Of a stretch of 64,000 nt of DNA, positions 58,011-64,000 are shown piece by piece. Source of the stretch: an uncultured Dehalococcoidia bacterium (GTDB lineage: Bacteria > Chloroflexota > Dehalococcoidia > Tepidiformales > Tepidiformaceae); the NCBI GenBank assembly GCA_938015525.1, contig CALLPC010000010.1, positions 22,805 to 86,804 of the forward strand. Direction: 5' to 3'. Numbering within the stretch: position 1 is the stretch's first letter; every line of letters begins with the position of its first letter. A model generated the notes under the pieces. It had not been told where the DNA came from. It searched no databases and saw nothing but the letters and a program-made list of their open reading frames with translations. The position numbers and the translations under genes were made by a program.

Positions 58011-59642
58011 ATGACAGATACATCTCCCCAGGCTTTTGACAGCATCATCGTCGGCGCAGGGTTCGCCGGCCTCTACCAGCTCATCCGCTTCCGCCGCGCC
58101 GGCTTCTCCGCCCGCATCATCGAAGCAGCCGACGACGTCGGCGGGACCTGGTACTGGAACCGCTATCCCGGCGCTCGCTGCGACATCGAATCCCTCCAGT
58201 ACCAGTACGCCTTCGACCCCGACCTCGCCAAAGAGTGGCGCTGGACCGAACGCTACGCCACCCAGCCCGAAATCCTCCGCTACATCGAATTCGTCGCCGA
58301 CCGGTACGACCTCCGTCGCGACATCCAGTTCTCTACCCGCGTCACCGCCGCCCACTACGACGACGCCACCGCCCGCTGGACCGTCACCACCGACCGCGGC
58401 GACACCTTCACCTGCCGCTACCTCGTTATGGCCACCGGCTGCCTCTCCGTCCCCAAGAACCCCGAGGTCCCCGGCCTCGAAGCGTTCCGCGGCGAGACCT
58501 ACCACACCGGCGCCTGGCCCCACGAAGGCGTCGACTTCACCGGCAAGCGGGTCGCCGTCATCGGCACCGGCTCCTCCGCCATCCAGGCCATCCCCCACAT
58601 CGCCCGCCAGGCCGCCCGCCTCACCGTCTTCCAGCGCACCCCCAACTTCTCCGTCCCCGCACAGAACTACTTCCTCACCGAAGACCAGTGGCGCGAGGCC
58701 GCCGAGCGCATCGCCGAGCTCCGCGCCGAGGCCCGCACCACCTCCGCCGGCATCGTCGGCCTCCCCCTCAACGACGTCTCCGCCCTCGCCGTCTCTGAGG
58801 AAGAGCGCCAGCGCGAATACGAACGCCGCTGGGCCATGGGCGGCTTCGCCATCGGCGGCGCCTTCAACGACCTCGCCATCAACCCCGACGCCAACGAAAC
58901 CGCCGCCGAGTTCGTCCGCCAGAAAATCCGCGAAATCGTCCAGGACCCCGAAACCGCCGAGCTCCTCTGCCCCCGCGACTACCCCTTCGGCACCAAACGC
59001 CTCTGCGTCGATATCGCCTACTACGAAACCTTCAACCGCCCCAACGTCACGCTCGTCTCCATCCGCGAAAACCCCATCGCCGAAATCACCCCCACCGGTC
59101 TCCGCCTCCAGGACGGCACCGAATACGAATTCGACGCCATCGTCCTCGCCACCGGCTTCGATGCCATGACCGGCGCCCTTCTCCGCATCGACATCCGCGG
59201 CCGCAACGGCCTCACCCTCCGCGAAAAATGGGAGCACGGCCCCCGCACCTACCTCGGGCTCCAGGTCGCCGGCTTCCCCAACATGTTCACCATCACCGGC
59301 CCCGGCAGCCCCTCCGTCCTCAGCAACATGCTCGTCTCCATCGAGCAGCACGTCGACTGGATCACCGACTGCCTCGAATACCTCCGCGAGCGCGACCTCG
59401 CCGTCATCGAAGCCTCGCCCGAAGCCGAGGCCGCGTGGGTCGAGCACGTCAACCAGCTCGCCGAACTCACCCTCTACCCCCGCGCCAACTCCTGGTACAT
59501 CGGCGCCAACGTCCCCGGAAAGCCCCGCGTCTTCATGCCCTACATCGGCGGCGTCGGCACGTACGCTCAGAAGTGCGCCGAGGTGGCCGCCAGCGGCTAT
59601 GAGGGCTTCATCCTCCAGCCCGAACCCGCCCTCTCCCGCTAG
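58011..59642 (+). CDS. Flavin-containing (Baeyer-Villiger) monooxygenase
   Basis: 543 residues. Two Rossmann motifs are visible: GAGFAG (15-20) for FAD and GTGSSA (185-190) for NADPH. Between them lies FRGETYHTGAWP at 159-170, the Baeyer-Villiger fingerprint FxGxxxHxxxWP. Other hallmarks are GGTWYWNRYPGARCDIES and the ATGFDAMTGAL block. It inserts oxygen next to a ketone, giving an ester or lactone. Natural substrate unknown; nearby thiolase, hydratase and dehydrogenase genes fit ketone or lipid catabolism. Confidence 0.93.
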   Translation: MTDTSPQAFDSIIVGAGFAGLYQLIRFRRAGFSARIIEAADDVGGTWYWNRYPGARCDIESLQYQYAFDPDLAKEWRWTERYATQPEILRYIEFVADRYDLRRDIQFSTRVTAAHYDDATARWTVTTDRGDTFTCRYLVMATGCLSVPKNPEVPGLEAFRGETYHTGAWPHEGVDFTGKRVAVIGTGSSAIQAIPHIARQAARLTVFQRTPNFSVPAQNYFLTEDQWREAAERIAELRAEARTTSAGIVGLPLNDVSALAVSEEERQREYERRWAMGGFAIGGAFNDLAINPDANETAAEFVRQKIREIVQDPETAELLCPRDYPFGTKRLCVDIAYYETFNRPNVTLVSIRENPIAEITPTGLRLQDGTEYEFDAIVLATGFDAMTGALLRIDIRGRNGLTLREKWEHGPRTYLGLQVAGFPNMFTITGPGSPSVLSNMLVSIEQHVDWITDCLEYLRERDLAVIEASPEAEAAWVEHVNQLAELTLYPRANSWYIGANVPGKPRVFMPYIGGVGTYAQKCAEVAASGYEGFILQPEPALSR

Positions 59643-59668
59643 CCCCGGCACCTGCGCCGCTCGAAGAA

Positions 59669-59695
59669 ACGGGGCGCCCGCCACGGGCGCCCCGT
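59669..59695. terminator. Bidirectional hairpin terminator
   Basis: A perfect 12-bp stem ACGGGGCGCCCG/CGGGCGCCCCGT with a CCA loop, between converging monooxygenase and thiolase genes. On the plus strand it is followed by CCGCTTTCCCC. Confidence 0.75.
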
Positions 59696-59720
59696 CCGCT
59701 TTCCCCTCCCGGGCCGGAGC

Positions 59721-60905
59721 TCAGTCGAGCCGCTCGACCACCGTCGCCGTCCCGATGCCGCCGCCCACGCACATCGTGATCAGCCCGTACCGGCCGCCCG
59801 TCCGCTCCAGCTCGTTGATCAGCGTGGCGAACAGCCGCGCCCCGGTGCACCCGGTCGGGTGCCCGAGCGCGATCGCCCCGCCGTTCACGTTCACCTTCGA
59901 CATGTCCGGGTTCAGCTCACGCTTCCACGCCAGCACCACGCTCGCGAACGCCTCGTTGATCTCGAACAGGTCGATATCCCGCATCGTCAGCCCCGCCCGC
60001 TGCAGCGCCAGCGGCGTCGCCGTAATCGGCCCCGTCAGCATCAGCTCCGGGTCCGAACCCACCACTGCCTGCGAGACAATCCGCGCCCGCGGCTTCCACC
60101 CCATCTCCTTCGCCTTCTCCGGGTGCGTCAGCAGCACCGCCGCCGAACCGTCCGTAATCTGGCTCGAATTCCCCGCGTGGTGGACGCCGTTCTCCTTGAA
60201 ACTCGGCTTCAGCTGCGCCAGCACCTCGACCGTCGTCCCCGGCCGGATGCCCTCATCGAAGTCGATGATGGCGTCCTCCCACTCCTCCGTGCCGTCCTCC
60301 TTCTTCAGCTTCTTCTTGCCCGGTACCGGGACCATCTCGTTCTTGAACCGGCCCTCCGCCTGCGCCCGCGCTGCTTTCGCCTGGCTCTCCACCGCGAACT
60401 CATCCGCCTCCTCCCGGCTGATCCCCCACTTCTCCGCAATCCGCTCCGCCGCAATCCCCTGGCTGCTCAGGTCGTACTGCTCCCGCATCGCATCCGTGAA
60501 CGGGAACCCGAGCCCTTGCCCAATGTTCGCCCCCAGCGGAATCTGCGACATCCACTCCGTCCCCCCGGCCACCACCACGTCGTGCACCCCGGACGCAATC
60601 TGGTTCGCCGCGAAATGCACGGCCTGCTGGCTCGAGCTGCACTGCCGGTCCAGCGTCACCCCGGGGATCGTGTACGGCCACCGCGCCGTCAGCACGATGT
60701 TCCGCGCCAGGTTGGTCGACTGCGCACCCACCTCCGAAACGCACCCGTAAATCACGTCATCCACGATCTCCGGGTCCATGTTGTTCCGCTTCGCCAGCGC
60801 CTGCAGCAGCAGCGCCGACGTCTCAACCGGGTGATTCTTGCTCAGCACGCCGCCCCGGCGGCCGAGCGGTGTGCGAACTGCATCGATGATGACGACTTCA
60901 CGCAT
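59721..60905 (-). CDS. Acetyl-CoA acetyltransferase (thiolase)
   Basis: 394 residues. Active-site cysteine in LDRQCSSSQQAVHFAANQI, histidine in NGGAIALGHPTGCTGAR and second cysteine in MCVGGGIGTATVVE. It cleaves or condenses acyl-CoA thioesters in beta-oxidation or ketone metabolism. Text such as VIDAVRTPLGRRGG opens the protein as in most thiolases. The ATG at 60905 has GAAAGGG upstream on the minus strand. Confidence 0.95.
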   Translation of the reverse strand: MREVVIIDAVRTPLGRRGGVLSKNHPVETSALLLQALAKRNNMDPEIVDDVIYGCVSEVGAQSTNLARNIVLTARWPYTIPGVTLDRQCSSSQQAVHFAANQIASGVHDVVVAGGTEWMSQIPLGANIGQGLGFPFTDAMREQYDLSSQGIAAERIAEKWGISREEADEFAVESQAKAARAQAEGRFKNEMVPVPGKKKLKKEDGTEEWEDAIIDFDEGIRPGTTVEVLAQLKPSFKENGVHHAGNSSQITDGSAAVLLTHPEKAKEMGWKPRARIVSQAVVGSDPELMLTGPITATPLALQRAGLTMRDIDLFEINEAFASVVLAWKRELNPDMSKVNVNGGAIALGHPTGCTGARLFATLINELERTGGRYGLITMCVGGGIGTATVVERLD

Positions 60906-60968
60906 GAGGGGCCCTTTCGTTGTAGACGAACTTTCGCTCTGCAGTGTAGGCCCACCCCGGGTCCGGTG

Positions 60969-61931
60969 CTACCGCTCCCCGCTGCTCCCGTCCGTCGGCG
61001 CGACGAACCGCACCGCCCCCGCGGTCACCTCGATCCTCGCGGGGAGGAAGCCCCCCATCTCCCCGTCCAGGTCCAGCCGCGTCACCTTCGGCGAAGAGAG
61101 CTCCACCACCCGCGCCGGGTGCCGCTCGATTCCCTCCATCTCGAGGTGCATGCCCCCTCTCCGCTGCCCTTCCACCGCCCGCATCACCGCCCGCCGCCCC
61201 AGGTCCCCCCAGCGGACCACATCGAACAGCCCATCGTCGGGCGCCGCCCCGGGCGCCGCCACCAGGTCCCCGCCCCACAACTCCATGTTGTGTACGCTCA
61301 CCGTGTTGTACCGCCCGTCGAACTCCTGCCCGTCGATGCGCAGCGTGAAGCCCCGGCTCATCGGCCCGACCATCTTCACCACCGTCATCACCACGTACGG
61401 CGCCGTGTCCCCCAGCCGCTTCAGCCAGCGCGGCGTCGACTGCGAAATCTCCGGCACCCACCCCGCCGAGGCCTCCAGCAGGAAGTACCGCACCTGCTCC
61501 CGGCCGTCCTCGCCCACCGCGGTAACCTTCCCCGCGTCCACCCGCCGCTCCTCTCCGCGGGCCATCGCCCGCAGCGCCTCTGCCCCGCGCCCGACCCCAA
61601 GGCACTTCGCGATGTCCTTTCCCGTCCCCATCGGCACTGTCCCCACCTTCACCCGCTCCGCCGCCCCCTCCGCCATCACCCCATTCACCACCTCGTTCAC
61701 CGTCCCATCGCCCCCGCACGCGACGAGGTACGTCCTCCCTTTCTCCACCGCCTCCCGCGCAATCGCGATCCCCTCCCCCGGCCGCGTCGTAAACGCGCAG
61801 TCCGCCTCCATCCCCATCCGCTCGATCGCATCGATGAGCGCCCCCACCCGGTGACGCGTCCTCCCGCCGCCCGACGCCGGGTTCACGATGAAAAACGGAC
61901 GGTCCAGTGGTGGCAGGTCGTTCATTCCCAT
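60969..61931 (-). CDS. Diacylglycerol/sphingosine kinase-like lipid kinase
   Basis: 320 residues. Kinase motifs are FFIVNPASGGGRTRHRVG, the nucleotide loop ACGGDGTVNEVVNG and VPMGTGKDIAKCLG; the C-terminal lobe contains VHNMELWGGDLVAAPGAAPD and DGLFDVV. This is the DagK/YegS/LCB5 family, which phosphorylates lipids such as diacylglycerol. In the third motif GTGND is GTGKD, a small departure. It is divergent from apbE, and the two promoters overlap. Confidence 0.88.
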   Translation of the reverse strand: MGMNDLPPLDRPFFIVNPASGGGRTRHRVGALIDAIERMGMEADCAFTTRPGEGIAIAREAVEKGRTYLVACGGDGTVNEVVNGVMAEGAAERVKVGTVPMGTGKDIAKCLGVGRGAEALRAMARGEERRVDAGKVTAVGEDGREQVRYFLLEASAGWVPEISQSTPRWLKRLGDTAPYVVMTVVKMVGPMSRGFTLRIDGQEFDGRYNTVSVHNMELWGGDLVAAPGAAPDDGLFDVVRWGDLGRRAVMRAVEGQRRGGMHLEMEGIERHPARVVELSSPKVTRLDLDGEMGGFLPARIEVTAGAVRFVAPTDGSSGER

Positions 61932-61940
61932 GCCCCGATC

Positions 61941-61950
61941 GTCCTATGCT
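61941..61950. promoter_or_regulatory. Overlapping divergent -10 boxes of the lipid kinase and apbE genes
   Basis: TAGGAC on the minus strand (61946-61941) lies 9 bases before the kinase ATG, and TATGCT on the plus strand (61945-61950) leaves a short leader with AAGGG before the apbE GTG. The two boxes share bases, so simultaneous use is unlikely. Confidence 0.45.
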
Positions 61951-61969
61951 CGCGCCCAAGGGTGAAGCC

Positions 61970-62878
61970 GTGGAACAGCTCGAAACCTTCCGCGCCATGA
62001 ACACCAGGGTCGACCTCCTCGTCGTCGCCGACGAACGGCCGCTCCTCCCGTTTATGGAAGCCCGCCTCCTCTTCGACCAGCAAGAAGACCGCTTCTCACG
62101 GTTCCGCGCCGGCTCCCTCGTCTCGCGCCTCAACCGCGGCGAAACGGTTGCCGACCCCTGGCTCGATACCATCCTCCCGCTTGCGCTCGCCGCCCACACC
62201 GAAACCGGCGGCCTCTTCAATCCCCTCGTCCTCCCCGCACTCGCCGCCGCCGGCTACGACCGCTCATTCCCTGGAGTCCACGGCGGCAACCCAGTCCCCC
62301 TGCCCCCGCCCGACCCCCGCACCGCCATCGAGCGCACCCCCGCCGGCTGGCGGCTCCGCGAAGGCCAGCTCGACCTCGGCGGCATCGTCAAGGGCTGGAC
62401 CGCTGACCTCGCCGCCGCACACCTCGCTGCCGCCGCCGGGGCGCCCGCGATGGTCAACGCCGGCGGCGATATCCGCTGCATCGGCGAAGAATCCCCCGGC
62501 CTCGCCGGCTGGCAGCTCACCATCGATGCCCCCGAGGGCGCCGCCGCCTGGTCCGGCGTCGTTACCGCTGCCCTCGCAACCTCCACCACCCTCCGCCGCC
62601 GCTGGAAAACCGCCTCCGGCGCCTCCGCCCACCACCTTATCGACCCCCGCACCGGCCTGCCTGCCGAATCCCCACTCGTCCAGGTCTCCGTCCTCGCCGG
62701 TACCTGTCGCGACGCCGAGGTCTGGGCGAAGGCCATCCTCATCGCCGGGCCCGAAGGCCTCGAGCTCGCCGCTGCCCGCGGCATCCCTGCGCTCGCCTTC
62801 GATAGCGCCGGTCACCGGATGGCCTCGAGCTGCTGGCCAAACGACTCGCACCTCCGAAATCTCCCGCCGTCTCCCTGA
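61970..62878 (+). CDS. apbE: FAD:protein FMN transferase ApbE
   Basis: 302 residues from the GTG at 61970, behind AAGGG. Family motifs are FRAMNTRVDLLV at the start, QLDLGGIVKGWTADLAAAHL, VNAGGDIRCIG and HHLIDPRTGLPAESPLVQVS. ApbE attaches FMN to threonine in electron-transfer proteins (Rnf/Nqr or FMN-binding proteins) outside the membrane. No obvious signal peptide is seen. No FMN-acceptor protein lies next to it inside the window, though the two exported genes downstream may belong to the same unit. Confidence 0.88.
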   Translation: MEQLETFRAMNTRVDLLVVADERPLLPFMEARLLFDQQEDRFSRFRAGSLVSRLNRGETVADPWLDTILPLALAAHTETGGLFNPLVLPALAAAGYDRSFPGVHGGNPVPLPPPDPRTAIERTPAGWRLREGQLDLGGIVKGWTADLAAAHLAAAAGAPAMVNAGGDIRCIGEESPGLAGWQLTIDAPEGAAAWSGVVTAALATSTTLRRRWKTASGASAHHLIDPRTGLPAESPLVQVSVLAGTCRDAEVWAKAILIAGPEGLELAAARGIPALAFDSAGHRMASSCWPNDSHLRNLPPSP

Positions 62879-62938
62879 CACGTTTCGCCGCCGCCTCCCG
62901 ATGTACCTCGCGGAACACCACGACGGGAGGTCACCGGC

Positions 62939-63472
62939 ATGAACCGCATCGCTTCGCTCATTATCGCCGGCATCACCACCACCCTCTCCGCCGCCGCCGT
63001 CGGCGCCACCGCCGTCTCCCAGGGCCTCTTCAGCCCGGGCCAGGCCTCCATCGACCCCGGTCCGCAGCCGCTCGGACCGGCCCCCTACGCCGCCGAAGCA
63101 CAGCCTCCCGGCGCACCCGGCACGCCCCTCGCCCAGTCACAGCCCACCGCCGTCATCGTCTACCGGGACGCAACCCCAATCGTCGTGTATCAGCAGACGC
63201 AGCAGGCACCCGCGGAGCCCCCGGCCACGGCAGCGGCCCCATCGCCGACGACACCACCCGCATCCAATTCGCCTGCTTCCACACCCGCTACAGCAACGAC
63301 TGCCGCGCCTCCGCCAGCAGCGACGCCCACCGCCACACCCACGCCGCCGGCGACCGCAGCCCCGGCGCCGCCCGCGCCGCCAGCGGTCCCGTCCCGCGGC
63401 TCCGGCGCGCACCACGACGACGACCACGACGACGACGACCGCCGCCGCGACCGTGACCACGACGATGACTAA
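62939..63472 (+). CDS. Exported proline/alanine/threonine-rich protein
   Basis: 177 residues. A signal-anchor (about 4-28) is followed by a low-complexity region, with TAVIVYRDATPIVVYQQTQQ near 70-90, then long Pro/Ala/Thr runs and an end rich in histidine and aspartate (HHDDDHDDDDRRRDRDHDDD) that could bind metal. No family is recognised. GGGAGG lies upstream of the ATG. It shares the signal-anchor plus VI[IV]-Q-rich plan with the next gene. Confidence 0.6.
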   Translation: MNRIASLIIAGITTTLSAAAVGATAVSQGLFSPGQASIDPGPQPLGPAPYAAEAQPPGAPGTPLAQSQPTAVIVYRDATPIVVYQQTQQAPAEPPATAAAPSPTTPPASNSPASTPATATTAAPPPAATPTATPTPPATAAPAPPAPPAVPSRGSGAHHDDDHDDDDRRRDRDHDDD

Positions 63473-64000
63473 GACGATGATGAGAGCCGCCCTTCCCGCC
63501 CGCTTCTTCCTCACCCGCCTCGGTATTGGGGCTTCTGCCGCCGCCACCCTCGTCGGCACCTGGAACGCCATCGCCATCGCCGAGCATCGCGACGCGGACA
63601 CGGCGGCCGACCAGCCCGCCGTCGTCGCCCCCGCCGCGGCGCTCACGCCGCAGGCTCCTGCCGGGTCACCCGACGCCGACGCCCGGCCTCCCGCCGGTCA
63701 GCCTGCCCCCGCGCCCGTCCAGCAGGTCATCATCGTCCAGCGGCAGCCCATCATCATCGTCCAGCGGCAGCCCATCGATGACGTCATCCAGCCCGCCCCG
63801 GCCGGCACCCCCGGGAGTGCAAACGGCACGGCCCACCCGGCCGCAGCTCCATCCGCGGTCCCCGCTGCCGAACCCTCCGTCTCCGCCGAGGCGACTTCGC
63901 CGGCACCCGCCCCGGGACTCCCAACCTCGCCGTCGGTCCCTCCTCCCGTGCCGGCTGCTCCGTCCCCGGCTCCCGCCGCCCCTCCGCCCGTTCCTCCCCC
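63465..64000 (+). CDS. Exported proline-rich protein, related to the preceding one (3' end outside window)
   Basis: At least 178 residues; it runs off the right edge. It starts at ATG 63465, overlapping the end of the preceding gene by 8 bases (ATG 63477 is an alternative). A signal-anchor is followed by Ala/Pro-rich text and a doubled element VIIVQRQPIIIVQRQPIDDV. It resembles the previous protein in plan, so the pair may have come from duplication. Function unknown. Confidence 0.55.
   Translation, partial: MTKTMMRAALPARFFLTRLGIGASAAATLVGTWNAIAIAEHRDADTAADQPAVVAPAAALTPQAPAGSPDADARPPAGQPAPAPVQQVIIVQRQPIIIVQRQPIDDVIQPAPAGTPGSANGTAHPAAAPSAVPAAEPSVSAEATSPAPAPGLPTSPSVPPPVPAAPSPAPAAPPPVPP
63727..63774 (+). 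repeat. 24-bp perfect tandem repeat, two copies
   Basis: The unit starts TCATCATCGTCCAGCGGCAG and ends CCCA, and occurs at 63727-63750 and 63751-63774. It is in frame and encodes an eight-residue repeat IIVQRQPI. Confidence 0.9.

Noticed and set aside
63240..63470. Low-complexity ACC/GCC and GAC repeats as a possible CRISPR or microsatellite
   Set aside because: Repeats are irregular, in frame, and encode Pro/Ala/Thr and Asp/His runs of an exported protein; there are no spacers.
1..64000. tRNA, rRNA, insertion sequences, attachment sites, riboswitches
   Set aside because: I looked for tRNA T-loop signatures, transposase motifs, paired terminal repeats and known riboswitch cores and found none that I could support.

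Overview
This window is a very GC-rich bacterial chromosome segment that is almost fully coding. I recognise 74 protein genes and see no tRNA, rRNA, CRISPR array, transposase or prophage. A monoderm-type flagellar set without L- or P-ring genes, LPXTG-like and LCP envelope proteins, F420/PPOX enzymes, an Eis-type acetyltransferase, a PAC2 protein and frequent leaderless promoters together suggest a Chloroflexota bacterium. A Tepidiforma/Dehalococcoidia-like lineage is my inference, not something the sequence proves.

Layout. 1-2281: an edge-truncated acetyltransferase, a PAC2 protein and a short GntR regulator. 2468-20585: a long plus-strand flagellar block. It holds flbD-motA-motB-fliL-fliN/Y-fliO, then fliP-fliQ-fliR-flhB-flhA-flhF, then a PilZ protein, a small membrane protein, fliA, a SwrB-like protein, an RskA-like LPDTG protein, two rod proteins, flgM, flgN, flgK and flgL. 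The MS-ring, C-ring FliG/FliM, export ATPase, hook, cap and flagellin genes are absent, so the flagellar genes must be split over more than one locus. 20612-23815: acyl-CoA metabolism (enoyl-CoA hydratase, acyl-CoA dehydrogenase), a HAD phosphatase and a flavin reductase. 23973-26899: a metal-chelate/cobalamin ABC importer with an operator palindrome. 26859-32771: a flippase, a four-repeat surface protein, FBPase II, an HD protein and a two-subunit acyl dehydratase. 32842-39592: cysteine desulfurase, membrane proteins, an esterase, an MFS transporter, RsmG and an unusual GreA fusion. 39728-47997: zinc ribbons, a cupredoxin, an LCP protein, NagA, a hydrolase, a solute-binding-like protein, HtrA, and an ECF sigma/anti-sigma pair. 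48007-64000: DapA operon, secreted proteins, a thiamine pyrophosphokinase, a dTDP-rhamnose-type sugar cluster, a Baeyer-Villiger monooxygenase, a thiolase, a lipid-kinase-like protein, ApbE, and two proline-rich exported proteins at the right edge.

Two global properties matter for reading the window. First, the plus strand is C-rich throughout: plus-strand genes end codons mostly in C and minus-strand genes mostly in G. This creates many long false reading frames opposite and beside real genes, and it suggests one replication direction across the whole window. Second, many genes have a TANNNT -10 box only 6-9 bases before the start codon, which implies leaderless mRNAs.

The most interesting items are: paired GGG-TTCCCC boxes upstream of two flagellar operons and of an isolated zinc-ribbon gene; a GreA protein carrying a recombinase core-binding-like N-terminal domain; an FlhF with a degraded GTPase core; an RskA-like, LPDTG-tailed protein inside the flagellar operon; and long loopless palindromes at gene ends.
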